Shown here: one piece after another, positions 16,085-25,700 of the stretch
Numbering within the stretch: position 1 is the stretch's first letter
Layout: each line of letters opens with the position of its first letter
From: Methylotenera_A aquatica
Lineage (GTDB): Bacteria > Pseudomonadota > Gammaproteobacteria > Burkholderiales > Methylophilaceae
Direction: 5' to 3'
DNA length: 64,000 nt
Assembly: GCA_965601485.1 (NCBI GenBank)
Contig: OZ271846.1
Span: forward strand, 1,364,001 to 1,428,000
Program-made: the position numbers and the translations under genes
The notes under the pieces: generated by a model
The model's database searches: none
Told to the model about the DNA's origin: nothing
The model's input: only the letters and a program-made list of their open reading frames with translations

Positions 16085-16092
16085 AATCCCTT
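16085..16092 (+). repeat. Target-site duplication of the IS256 element, left
   Basis: AATCCCTT, repeated exactly at 17434-17441 on the other side of the element. Eight-base duplications are usual for IS256-family insertion. Confidence 0.9.
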
Positions 16093-17433
16093 GTGGGTGT
16101 AAATAATTTTGTGTAAATGTCATTTTGCAGGAGACTGCTATTTTATGAAAGTAGATAAAAATGACGACACAAACCAAAGCACTAAAGGCTTTACCCAACG
16201 ATTTAATTGATGAATTACTGGCTGGATATCAAAAGCCAGAAGACTTAATTGGTGAGAATGGCTTACTTAAGCAACTCACCAAAGCACTCGTTGAACGGGC
16301 TTTGCAGGCTGAAATGACTGAGCATCTTGGTCACGACAAACACGCCGCTGTCAGTAACAGCACGGGCAATGCGCGTAATGGCAAAAGCCATAAAACCCTC
16401 AAAGGCGAATTCGGCGAACTTCCCATCGAAATCCCACGTGACCGTGAGGGCAGTTTTGAGCCGCAACTCATCCCCAAGCACCAAACACGTTGGACTGGTT
16501 TTGATGACAAGATTATCTCGCTCTACGCGCGCGGCATGACCGTGCGGGAGATTCAGCAGCATTTAGAAGAAATGTACGGTACCGAAGTATCACCAACCTT
16601 AATATCCAACGTCACAGACGCGGTTGTTGAAGAGGTGAAGCTTTGGCAATCGCGGCCACTTGATCGCGTTTATCCTGTGGTGTACCTGGATTGCATCCAC
16701 GTTAAAGTGCGCGATGCAGGCGCAGTCAGAGCTAAAGCGGTTTACCTTGCCATTGGCATCAATATGAACGGCGAGAAAGAAGTGCTGGGCTTATGGGTCG
16801 CGCAAACGGAAGGCGCTAAATTCTGGTTGCAAGTCATCACGGAGCTGAAGAATCGCGGTGTACAAGATATATTTATCGCCTGCGTGGATGGTCTTAAGGG
16901 ATTCCCCGAAGCCATTGAAGCGGTTTACCCACAAGCGGCGGTACAGCTTTGCATTGTACACATGGTCCGTAATAGCCTCAATTACGTGGGTTGGAATAAA
17001 CGTGATGTTGTGGCCGCAGATTTAAAGCGCATTTACACCGCGGCGACCGAGTATGAAGCCGCGCAATATCTCACTGAGTTTGAAGCGAAATGGGATGCTG
17101 CGTATCCGCCCATATCCCAGTCATGGCGCAATAATTGGGCACGTGTCATCCCATTCTTTGATTATCCACCTGAAATCAGGCGCATTATTTACACCACAAA
17201 CGCGATTGAATCGGTCAACATGAGTTTGCGCAAAGTGACTAAAAGCCGTGGTGCATTTCCGAACGATGAATCAGTAATGAAATTGTTCTATCTGGCGTTA
17301 ATGAATATCAGCAAACGCTGGACCATGCCGCTACGTGATTGGAAACCTGCTTTAAATAGGTTTAGTATTCAGTTTGAAGAGCGGATGCCGCAACAGTGAT
17401 AACCGACGTTTACACAAAATTCAGGACACGCCC
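16093..17433 (+). mobile_element. IS256-family insertion sequence, intact
   Basis: 1341 bp with one transposase gene. Terminal inverted repeats of 29 bases (16093-16121 and 17405-17433) match at 22 positions, sharing AATTTTGTGTAAA, and the element is flanked by an exact 8-bp duplication AATCCCTT. It is complete and looks recently inserted, just behind the integrase gene of the island. A degenerate relative lies at 4348-4617. Confidence 0.93.
16161..17399 (+). CDS. IS256-family transposase
   Basis: 412 residues, full length. The N-terminal part (LTKALVERALQAEMTEHLG...GNARNGKS) and the catalytic domain are typical: first Asp in VVYLDCIHVKVRD, second Asp in ACVDGLKGFPEAIEAVYP, CIVHMVRNSL as the C/D-x2-H signature, and Glu in TTNAIESVNMSLRK. 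It fills the element between its inverted repeats. No frameshift or internal stop. Confidence 0.96.
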   Translation: MTTQTKALKALPNDLIDELLAGYQKPEDLIGENGLLKQLTKALVERALQAEMTEHLGHDKHAAVSNSTGNARNGKSHKTLKGEFGELPIEIPRDREGSFEPQLIPKHQTRWTGFDDKIISLYARGMTVREIQQHLEEMYGTEVSPTLISNVTDAVVEEVKLWQSRPLDRVYPVVYLDCIHVKVRDAGAVRAKAVYLAIGINMNGEKEVLGLWVAQTEGAKFWLQVITELKNRGVQDIFIACVDGLKGFPEAIEAVYPQAAVQLCIVHMVRNSLNYVGWNKRDVVAADLKRIYTAATEYEAAQYLTEFEAKWDAAYPPISQSWRNNWARVIPFFDYPPEIRRIIYTTNAIESVNMSLRKVTKSRGAFPNDESVMKLFYLALMNISKRWTMPLRDWKPALNRFSIQFEERMPQQ

Positions 17434-17441
17434 AATCCCTT
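17434..17441 (+). repeat. Target-site duplication of the IS256 element, right
   Basis: AATCCCTT, identical to 16085-16092. Confidence 0.9.
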
Positions 17442-17464
17442 TTAATTTTCATTTGGTATGCTCA

Positions 17465-17521
17465 CGCACTAGCCAAGTATTAATAAACGCTTAAAACGCT
17501 ATTAAATTATTAGCTAGTGCG
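17465..17521 (-). other. Long-loop inverted repeat CGCACTAGC...GCTAGTGCG
   Basis: Perfect 9-bp arms at 17465-17473 and 17513-17521 around 39 AT-rich bases, just behind the stop of the minus-strand gene at 17529. It could act as a transcript end. GCACTAGCG also occurs at 18973 and in reverse at 27337, within the same island. Confidence 0.35.
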
Positions 17522-17528
17522 CTAGAGC

Positions 17529-17990
17529 CTAAAGTGTCGTCAAATCCACATTGGTTGCGATAAACACAGGTTTGTTATCACCTGATTTAGAGCAGTGCTT
17601 AACTTCTAATGTCCACTCCTCCTCCACTTCATGCTCTGGGTCATGGATGATCATAATCAGTTGTTGCTTCAATGGGGAGTAAACACAAAAGCCATTTACT
17701 AATTGCTTTTGCTTTGTAAGTGGGTTGTAGTGCTTAATCCAAGACGCCAATACTTCTGGTTCATTGTGAAAGTCTGCTTCATACAACTCTTTTGACCAAG
17801 CAAGCTGTTCTGGCGTAGACGCTGATTTGTCCCATCGGGCGTATTCAAATAGATCTATTAGATATTTTGTGTGGGGTTTTGCTATTTCAACTGTGCCGTT
17901 ATAAATGGCGTAATGAAATAAACTTCTCCCATAGGTCTTACCAAACTTCTCATTTACAAATCCTCTTACTGCTATTTCTCTGTTACTCAT
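17529..17990 (-). CDS. Hypothetical protein of the island
   Basis: 153 residues from ATG 17990, chosen because GGAGAAAAGAGAA precedes it at good spacing; a TTG 15 bases upstream is also in frame. Soluble, with the N-terminal stretch MSNREIAVRGFVNEKFGKTYGRSLFHYAIYNGTVEIAKPHTKYLIDLFEY, which might bind nucleic acid, but I recognise no family. Its acidic C-terminal half contains many Glu and Trp residues. It lies alone after the IS element and is read towards it. Confidence 0.6.
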   Translation of the reverse strand: MSNREIAVRGFVNEKFGKTYGRSLFHYAIYNGTVEIAKPHTKYLIDLFEYARWDKSASTPEQLAWSKELYEADFHNEPEVLASWIKHYNPLTKQKQLVNGFCVYSPLKQQLIMIIHDPEHEVEEEWTLEVKHCSKSGDNKPVFIATNVDLTTL

Positions 17991-18348
17991 TTCTCTTTTC
18001 TCCAAGTTTAAAGTTGCTCGGTTGCTTGGTTACAGAAGAAGTCGCAGAAGCCAAGAAAGGAGTTGCTGTTGCCTGAGTTACTAGAGAGTTATCCATTTGT
18101 ACTCAGTAGCAACTAACTTAACTCGTTTTTTCTTATTTCAGCGACATCACTCGGCAGTAACTCAAAGCGACTCGGCAAAAGTATTTATGTCAGAGAGACT
18201 GAAAGAATATTTTTTTAGGGGTAAAAACGACGGTTTTGGTGAAATCAATTTAACCAAAATGTTATTAATAGGCAGATTTCGGTTGTCCAGACCGAATTCT
18301 CGAGTTTAATTTAACTGTGCTCTTAAACATTTATAAGGAGATTTAAGC
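17991..18348. other. Non-coding stretch with inverted repeats
   Basis: Serves as the divergent promoter region of the genes at 17990 and 18349. It contains CTGAGT...ACTCAG (about 18075-18110) and TTCGGT-TGTCCAG-ACCGAA (18278-18296) as inverted repeats. A 70-codon frame at 18097-18309 has no family resemblance and I do not call it. AAGGAGATTTAAGC before 18349 is a strong ribosome site. Confidence 0.4.
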
Positions 18349-18789
18349 ATGAGCACATTAAGTCAATTGAAGTTAGTTACAGCAGTTAAGCCACAACACA
18401 TGCCAGATGTAGTCAAACGACGCTACAAATTGAGCAATAAATTATGGGAACAGATCCAATTAGCTAAATCATTATTTCTTAATCAGCCGTTTGATCTAAA
18501 GAAAACTAAAACTGTTAAGAATAATGAAACAGGTCAAAACGAAACAGTTAGTGTGCCTAAGAATGTTCGCCCTTGGTGGTTTAACGCTGAGAATGGGTCA
18601 ATTTGCTTTTCAATTAAGTATGGCGCAAAAATTGTTGAGCTTGCTAAGGGCAAACCCAGTATTCAAGTAGAGAGTGGCTTAGATTTAATAAGTACATTAG
18701 AGCTGGTCAAAGAAGCTATTGAAGTTGGCGAGTTGGATAGTCAAATCGAACAGGTCAGTGGCGCACTTCGTAGCAACTTTAAAAAATAA
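18349..18789 (+). CDS. DUF6641-like protein
   Basis: 146 residues. The start MSTLSQLKLVTAVKPQHMPDVVKRRYKLSNKLWEQIQLAK and the middle block RPWWFNAENGSICFSIKYGAKIVELAKGK look like a small conserved family found in integrative elements and plasmids that I place as DUF6641 from memory. Mixed alpha/beta, basic N-terminus. Function unknown. It starts after a very good ribosome site (AAGGAGATTT) and is followed 10 bases later by another small gene, so both are likely in one transcript. Confidence 0.7.
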   Translation: MSTLSQLKLVTAVKPQHMPDVVKRRYKLSNKLWEQIQLAKSLFLNQPFDLKKTKTVKNNETGQNETVSVPKNVRPWWFNAENGSICFSIKYGAKIVELAKGKPSIQVESGLDLISTLELVKEAIEVGELDSQIEQVSGALRSNFKK

Positions 18790-18799
18790 GGGGATTGAT

Positions 18800-18970
18800 A
18801 TGAATTTGAATAATTATGAATGTTGGGTAAAAGTACCTGTTAGCAAAACTTCATCACAAACGACTAAGGTTAGAGTACAGGCGATGAACGCATTAGCGGC
18901 ACGCGGTCAATTAAATGCGATGTATGGGCTAGCTAATGTTGTGAGTTTGCCAATACAGGTCATAGTCTAA
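18800..18970 (+). CDS. Small hypothetical protein
   Basis: 56 residues from ATG 18800, which follows AAGGGGATTGAT. It starts 10 bases after the DUF6641-like gene. The sequence (YECWVKVPVSKTSSQTTKVRV and NALAARGQLNAMYG) resembles the small ones found next to DUF6641-type genes in integrative elements, with a beta-strand then helix pattern. No function known. Confidence 0.6.
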   Translation: MNLNNYECWVKVPVSKTSSQTTKVRVQAMNALAARGQLNAMYGLANVVSLPIQVIV

Positions 18971-19017
18971 AGGCACTAGCGCATGGTAAATAAAAGAAAG
19001 ACTAAGGAATCTTTACC

Positions 19018-19203
19018 ATGCGCTATTACGAATTTGCAGAAACATCCATCAAACCTAAAAAGCCTTTAACGCCAGATCAGGCGAGAATCCAAGGCATGAA
19101 AAATCAAGTTAAGAGCACCCAGAAAGCCATCAAGGCTGAAAAAGCCCGTCAGAAGATTAAGGCTGGGCAGCAGGCTTTGGCACAAAGTGGAAGTAATCTA
19201 TAA
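19018..19203 (+). CDS. Small basic hypothetical protein
   Basis: 61 residues; MRYYEFAE start followed by a highly charged, Lys/Gln/Ala-rich helix (about residues 20-55) that is likely a coiled coil. Short proteins of this kind are common in integrative elements and phages; function unknown. ATG follows AAGGAATCTTTACC. Probably same transcript as the two preceding genes. The next 249 bases (19204-19452) hold nothing I can support besides the promoter of the czc genes. Confidence 0.6.
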   Translation: MRYYEFAETSIKPKKPLTPDQARIQGMKNQVKSTQKAIKAEKARQKIKAGQQALAQSGSNL

Positions 19204-19452
19204 AGCAGTTAAGTTTCATAAACTAATCTTGATTTTTATTTTTTGAAAGTCAGCTTTGGATCAAGTAATTTTGCAAGTCGAATGGCAAAAAACGACCCAT
19301 TGCGGAAGTTCGCTGACTAGAAACGTATGACTGAAACATCACCAAAGCAGAAGTTGGCATATACATGGTCTGAAGCTAAAAACGCCAGCATTATTCACAA
19401 AAATTACTAGTAAGCATTTGTATTATCAAGTCAAGTTTGGTAAATTAGTCTT

Positions 19453-19848
19453 ATGGCGTTGAACAAAACCAAATGGATTACCTTGTTACTGGCAATTTTC
19501 TTTGCAATTTTGCAAGTATTACAGCCATTTATCCATGCCCATCTAGATGCAAATCATTCACCTCATGAAGCTGGTTTTCACGTAGGTGCAGAACATGAAG
19601 AATATTTTGATAATCATTCAAATAAAATCACTGACTATCCACATGCTGCACACATAGTCACAGTATCATCTGCAATAAAACAAGATATTGATTCTGCTTT
19701 GTTGTTTGATCTGTTGCCGTTGCTTGTACTTTGCCTATGCTTTTTCATTTTATTGCGACCTACTTTAGTCGTATATCCTCAATTAAGTTTATTATCTTAT
19801 CAACGTCTTAGAAAAAGACTTCCTGCCACGCGCGCACCTCCTCGTTAA
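19453..19848 (+). CDS. His-rich membrane protein leading the czc operon (CzcI-like position)
   Basis: 131 residues with an N-terminal hydrophobic segment or signal anchor (WITLLLAIFFAILQVLQPF), a periplasmic stretch rich in His, Asp and Glu (HAHLDANHSPHEAGFHVGAEHEEYFDNH) suited to metal binding, a second membrane segment (LLFDLLPLLVLCLCFFILL) and a basic tail. Genes like this sit ahead of czcC in many betaproteobacterial heavy-metal operons (CzcI or similar) and are thought to be regulatory or metal-binding. The call rests on position and composition. czcC starts 65 bases later after a hairpin (19872-19894). Confidence 0.65.
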   Translation: MALNKTKWITLLLAIFFAILQVLQPFIHAHLDANHSPHEAGFHVGAEHEEYFDNHSNKITDYPHAAHIVTVSSAIKQDIDSALLFDLLPLLVLCLCFFILLRPTLVVYPQLSLLSYQRLRKRLPATRAPPR

Positions 19849-19913
19849 TTTTCTCATCTAGTCGTTTTTTAAACTTGGTTTTTTTAACCAACTTGAGTTA
19901 ATTAGGAGTTCCT

Positions 19914-21158
19914 ATGATCAAGCCCATTTACGCTATGTGGATCTTATTCACATTTCTAGGCTTACAAAATTTAGCTGTAAGAGCTGAAACTATAACAGTC
20001 GACCTTAGTGAAGCTACAGTCTTAACTTTACAAGCCAACCCTGATCTTGCTGTTGCGATGCGAGGTCGGGAAATTGAAAGCGGTCAACAGTTACAGGCTG
20101 CTTCTCGTCCAAATCCTACCTTGTCTGGTCAAGTACAAGATTTACGTAGTCAAAATCGTGTCACTACAATTGCCATCAGTCAGCAGTTAGAAACTGCTGA
20201 CAAACGTGACAAACGTATGGTTGCCGCTGGTGCAGCTTTCGATATTGCAGAAGTCGATATTCATATTGCGCAAGCTGAAATCAGCGCTAAGACTTATGCA
20301 GCCTTTTATCAGGTACTAGCAGCTCAACAAGCACAGAAACTGGCGCAAGAATTACTAGAAATTGCTACCACTACCAAGGATACGACCACTAAGCGCGTAT
20401 TAGCAGGCAAGATTTCTCCAGTAGAAGAAACCAAAGCTAAAGTTGCTGAAGCAAGTTTAAAAATTGATCTTGCAAACTCGAATCAACAACTAGCTATATC
20501 CAAACAGCGTTTAGCCAGTTTGTGGGCAAAAAGTGAAGGTCAGACTGATTATGTAGTGGTAGGTGAACTAGAAAACCTGAAAGAGTTACCGAAGCAAAGT
20601 GAATTAATGGCGCAACTAGCAGACTCACCTCGCCTTAAAAAAGCAGCTTTGGCTATTCAGGAAAAGCAAGCCATAAGTAATATTGAATTATCAAAACAAA
20701 CACCAGATGTGACCGTTAGCTTAGGAGCACAGCGCAATGAAGAACTCGGCGGTATTACCCAAGCGATGATTGGTTTATCTATTCCAATCCCCGTTTTTGA
20801 CAAAAATCAGGGTAACTTACTAAGTGCAAAAGCGCGTGAATATCAATCCATAGATGAAAAGACAGCTCTCGAAAATCAATTACAAACTGAATTAAAAGAC
20901 GCTTACAGTCGCAGACAATTACAAGTAGAAGCGTCCAATATGTATAAACAAGATATTTTGCAAGGCGCGCAAAGTGCATATGAGGCTGCGCGCAAAGGAT
21001 TCGAATATGGAAAGTTTAGTTTTTTAGAAGTGCTTGATGCACAACGCACTTTATTCCAAGCCAAAATGCAGTTTATCCAAACTCTAACTATGGCTCACCT
21101 TGCTGAGGCAGATATTCAAAGAATATTAGGCCGTACAAACTTAAAGGAAACACCATGA
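19914..21158 (+). CDS. czcC: Outer-membrane channel of heavy-metal efflux, CzcC family
   Basis: 414 residues with a signal peptide (MWILFTFLGLQNLAVRAE) and the long helical repeats of the TolC/outer membrane efflux family (ATVLTLQANPDLAVAMRGREIESG; GLSIPIPVFDKNQGN; FEYGKFSFLEVLDAQRTLFQAK). It supplies the outer-membrane channel of a CzcCBA exporter that drives divalent cations out of the cell. It overlaps czcB by four bases (ATGA), so the two are translationally coupled. Usual length for CzcC. Confidence 0.92.
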   Translation: MIKPIYAMWILFTFLGLQNLAVRAETITVDLSEATVLTLQANPDLAVAMRGREIESGQQLQAASRPNPTLSGQVQDLRSQNRVTTIAISQQLETADKRDKRMVAAGAAFDIAEVDIHIAQAEISAKTYAAFYQVLAAQQAQKLAQELLEIATTTKDTTTKRVLAGKISPVEETKAKVAEASLKIDLANSNQQLAISKQRLASLWAKSEGQTDYVVVGELENLKELPKQSELMAQLADSPRLKKAALAIQEKQAISNIELSKQTPDVTVSLGAQRNEELGGITQAMIGLSIPIPVFDKNQGNLLSAKAREYQSIDEKTALENQLQTELKDAYSRRQLQVEASNMYKQDILQGAQSAYEAARKGFEYGKFSFLEVLDAQRTLFQAKMQFIQTLTMAHLAEADIQRILGRTNLKETP

Positions 21159-22765
21159 AACTTAATAAACAAATGTGGTTAATTATTGCAATTATATTGT
21201 TAGGAATTATAGCTGCAGGATTAATATTAAAAATAGAAAAGCCTGCCATGGATGAACATGGGCATGGTGAGCATGCGGAAGAAGCAAATGCATCTGTCGG
21301 TGATGCTATGAAAAAGCGACCTGCACATGGTGAGGCAGAACATAACCATGAAAAAGATCATTTAGCCTCTTCTACAGCAAAAGATACGCTCAGTGAACAA
21401 GGCCATAATCATCCTGCCATGGTTAAGGAAAGCGTGAAAGGGCCGCATGGTGGTAAGTTATTTACCGACGGTGAATACGCTATAGAAGTGACGATTTTTG
21501 AGCAAAATCAGCCACCACAATTCAGACTTTATACATATTTAAACAACAAATTATTAGTACCAAAAGATTCTTTAATTAAATTAACTCTGAAACGGTTAGG
21601 CCGTGATACAGAATTATTCAATCTCATACCAGAAAATAATTACTTAACATCAAATACTACTGTTGTCGAACCTCACTCTTTCAAAGTAAAAATTGATGCA
21701 AGTTATGAAGGTAAAGCGCATACGTTTAGCTATGACCAAGTTGAGGCAAGAGTGACGCTTACGAATGAGCAGCTTAAACATAATGCCTTAGAGGTATTAA
21801 CGGCTGGCCCCGCTAATATTCAAACTAACTTAAGATTGATTGGCGAAATTACTTTAAATGCGGACAAAGCTGTGCAAGTTCTGCCGCGCTTGGGTGGGAT
21901 AGTAGAAAGCGTTGCGGCAAATGTGGGTGGTACGGTCAAAAAGGGTCAAACATTAGCGGTGATTTCAAGTACAGGCGTAGCAGAAAATCGTGGTGATTTA
22001 GCCGCTGCACAGCAACGATTGAGTTTAGCTAAAACTACATTTGCACGTGAAGAAAGTTTATGGCGAGAAAAAATATCAGCTGAACAAGATTATTTAGCAG
22101 CCAAAAATGAATTGGAATTGGCACAAATTGAAGTGTCCCGCCAAAGACAGATATTGTTAGGTATGGGAATTGGTAGTGGTAGCGGTACGCGTTATACACT
22201 GACAGCACCCATATCAGGCGTGGTTACGCGTAAGCAAATATCCGTTGGACAAGTAGTCGATATGTCACAAATCTTATTTGAAATTGCAGATTTAAATACC
22301 GTATGGGCAGAAATTAGCGTACCAACAAAAGATTTGGGAGTTGTTAAAACAGGTCAACAAGTCACTGTAGCCGCAACAGCATTTGCACAAACTGAGACAG
22401 GTGTAATCACCTATATAGCACCACTGGTCAATGCACAAAGCCGCACGGCGGTTGCTCGTGTGGTGTTACCAAATCCAAAAAGAAGTTGGTTAGTTGGTTT
22501 GCCGGTCAATATTGATTTGGTGGCAAATGAAGTGAATGTACCATTGGCTGTATCTGTTGAGGCCATACAAAGCTTGCACTATGGTGATGTGGTTTTTGGG
22601 CGATATGGTGAATATTTTGAAGCGCGACCAGTAGAGCTTGGACGCCGAGACAACAAATATGTAGAAGTATTAACTGGCTTAAATAATGGTGAACAATACG
22701 CTGCAGGGAATAGTTTCGTCGTTAAAGCTGAGCTTGGAAAAGCGGGAGCCACACATGACCACTAA
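21155..22765 (+). CDS. czcB: Periplasmic adaptor of heavy-metal efflux, CzcB family
   Basis: 536 residues. Signal anchor (MWLIIAIILLGIIAAGLIL), then a His-rich, likely metal-binding stretch (about residues 33-90, with HGHGEH, HNHEKDH and HNH), an extra beta domain, and the HlyD-type hairpin and lipoyl domain (VLPRLGGIVESVAANVGGTVKKGQTLAVI; TLTAPISGVVTRKQISVGQVVD). It bridges CzcA and CzcC. It overlaps czcC by 4 and czcA by 11 bases, showing a tight operon. Confidence 0.92.
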   Translation: MKLNKQMWLIIAIILLGIIAAGLILKIEKPAMDEHGHGEHAEEANASVGDAMKKRPAHGEAEHNHEKDHLASSTAKDTLSEQGHNHPAMVKESVKGPHGGKLFTDGEYAIEVTIFEQNQPPQFRLYTYLNNKLLVPKDSLIKLTLKRLGRDTELFNLIPENNYLTSNTTVVEPHSFKVKIDASYEGKAHTFSYDQVEARVTLTNEQLKHNALEVLTAGPANIQTNLRLIGEITLNADKAVQVLPRLGGIVESVAANVGGTVKKGQTLAVISSTGVAENRGDLAAAQQRLSLAKTTFAREESLWREKISAEQDYLAAKNELELAQIEVSRQRQILLGMGIGSGSGTRYTLTAPISGVVTRKQISVGQVVDMSQILFEIADLNTVWAEISVPTKDLGVVKTGQQVTVAATAFAQTETGVITYIAPLVNAQSRTAVARVVLPNPKRSWLVGLPVNIDLVANEVNVPLAVSVEAIQSLHYGDVVFGRYGEYFEARPVELGRRDNKYVEVLTGLNNGEQYAAGNSFVVKAELGKAGATHDH

Positions 22766-25700
22766 AATTAAAAACACAGCAAATGAAGCTAATGGTTTTT
22801 TTGAAAAACTGATTTCATTTGCAATTGATCAACGGTGGTTGGTAATGCTCATCAGCTTGGGTGTAGCAATACTGGGCATCGTTAGTTATCAACACTTACC
22901 TATTGACGCAGTACCCGATATTACCAATGTGCAAGTACAAATTAACTCAGTTGCACCTGGCTATTCGCCTCTGGAAACCGAGCAGCGAATTACCTACCCG
23001 ATAGAAACATCGATGGCAGGTCTTCCAAATTTAGAAGAAACACGTTCTATTTCGCGCTATGGCTTGTCCCAAGTCACGGTCGTGTTTAAAGAAGGCACAG
23101 ATATTTATTTTGCGCGGCAACTCGTTGCAGAACGTATTGCACAAGTAAAAGAAAAACTGCCTGCTGGAATCCTATCCGAAATGGGACCGACCGCCACAGG
23201 CTTAGGTGAAATTTTTATGTGGATAGTTTCAGCCAAACCAGGCGCATTAAAACCAGATGGAACCCCATATACCGCAATGGATTTACGTGAAGTGCAAGAT
23301 TGGATTATTAAACCACAATTACGCAATGTGCCAGGGGTGACAGAAATAAATACTGTCGGAGGGTATAGTAAACAATTTCAAGTATCACCCAATTTAGATG
23401 CTTTAGTCAGTTATGGGCTAACGATGAGTGACATCTTAAATGCCTTAGAGAAAAACACTAACAATCAAGGCGCAGGCTATATTGAAAAGTTAGGTGAGCA
23501 GTATTTAATACGTGTACCGGGACAAATAACAGTCAACAGTAAAAATCAATCAATTGCTTTAAATGCGCTATCAAACGTAGTTTTAGATATTCGTAATGGC
23601 ACACCAATTAGAGTTCAGGATGTAGCAACTGTATCCATTGCCAGTGATTTGCGTACAGGTGCTGCTACCATGAATGGTGAAGAGGTGGTGTTAGGTACGG
23701 TATTTATGTTGATTGGCGAAAATAGTCGTGAAGTTTCTCAAGAGGTTGCTAGTAGATTAGCTGAAGTGAATAAAACACTACCACCAGGTATTGTCGCTAA
23801 TACAGTCTATGACCGTACTATTTTGATTGATAAAGCTATTAACACTGTTAAAAAGAACCTGATTGAAGGCGCACTGCTAGTTATTGCGATTTTGTTTATA
23901 TTTTTGGGCAATATTCGCGCTGCACTTATCACCATGTGTGTGATTCCGTTAGCTATGTTGATGACATTTACTGGCATGGTGACATATAAAATCAGCGCCA
24001 ATCTAATGAGTTTAGGTGCGCTTGATTTTGGGATTATTATTGATGGCGCAGTTGTGATTGTTGAAAACGCGATGCGACGCTTAGCTCACACACAAAGTGA
24101 ATTGGGTAGAAATTTAACTAGAAAAGAGAGGTTCGCAGAAGTTTTTTATGCAGCCCGTGAGGCAAGGCGACCCCTCATTTATGGTCAGCTGATTATTATG
24201 GCAGTCTATTTGCCTATTTTTACCCTTACAGGGGTAGAAGGCAAAATGTTCTACCCAATGGCATTTACTGTAGTCATTGCATTAATCGCTGCGATGATTA
24301 TTTCTGTTACTTTTATTCCTGCAGCAATTGCACTTTTAGTGACTGGTCGCGTGGAAGAAAAAGAAAATAAAGTCATGCATTGGGTAAATAAAATATATGC
24401 ACCAATACTAGATTGGACACTAAACAACAAAGCGGTGGTATTGATGTTAGCTGCAACCATTGTAGTGTTAAGCAGTTTGTTGCTGACACGCATGGGCAGT
24501 GAGTTTGTGCCTAGTTTAGACGAAGGTGATATTGCACTTCATGCTTTGCGTATTCCAGGTACTAGCTTAAACCAAGCGGTCGGCATGCAGCAAGAGCTAG
24601 AAAAAACTATTAAAGCGTTCCCACAAGTTGATAGAGTATATGCAAAACTAGGTACTGCAGAAATCGCTACTGACCCTATGCCACCAAGTGTGGCGGATAC
24701 TTTTATCATTTTAAAGCCAAGAGCTGAGTGGCCAGATGCAAGTTTGAGTAAAAATGCACTTATTGCTCAAATACAATCAGCAGTATCAAAAGTGCCAGGT
24801 AATAATTATGAATTTACCCAACCAATACAAATGCGTTTTAATGAACTCATCTCTGGGGTGCGCAGTGATGTAGCTGTCAAAGTGTTTGGCGATGATTTAG
24901 ATGTAATGGCTGATACAGCTGCAAAAATTGCTGAGGTACTTGAAAAAACTTCAGGAAGTGCTGACGTAAAAAAAGAGCAAACTGCAGGCTTACCTGTGTT
25001 AACTGTGAATATTGACCGAGAGAAAATTGCACGTTTAGGTGTCAATATGGAAGATATTCAAACAGCTGTAAGTATTGCCATGAATGGTATGCATGCAGGT
25101 GCAGTATATGATGGTGATAGGCGTTTTGATATTGTTGTGCGCTTAGAAGAAGCACAGCGATTGGACACGGCAATCTTAGAACGTTTGCCAATCAAGCTAA
25201 ATGTAAATGAAACTGCTACCTATATGCGACTAAACGAACTTGCAACCTTAGAAGTTCTGCAAGGTGCAAACCAGTTTAGTCGTGCCAATGGCAAACGTAA
25301 TGTGGTCGTTACTGCCAATGTGCGTAACCGTGATATAGGTTCATTTGTTGCAGAGGCGAAGACAAGTATTGCAAAAGATGTCAAAATACCCGCTGGAAAT
25401 TGGCTGGAATGGGGCGGTACTTTTAAGCAATTGCAATCTGCCTCAGACCGCTTAAAAATAGTGATTCCATTGGCTTTAGTGATTGTACTTATGCTGCTTT
25501 ATGCAGTATTTGGTAACTTCAAAGACGGCCTTATTGTTTTTAGTGGAATTCCGTTTGCCTTAACTGGCGGGGTTACTGCACTTTGGATTGCTGGTATTCC
25601 ATTATCAATTTCTGCAGGCGTAGGTTTTATTGCACTATCGGGTGTCGCCGTGCTAAACGGCTTAGTGATGATTACTTTCATTAACAATCTGCGCTCAGAG

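Noticed and set aside
18097..18309. 70-codon plus-strand frame in the island
   Set aside because: No ribosome site, unlikely composition, and it overlaps inverted repeats in the promoter region of the next gene.
19327..19410. 27-codon frame before the czc genes
   Set aside because: Very short, no ribosome site, no recognised family.
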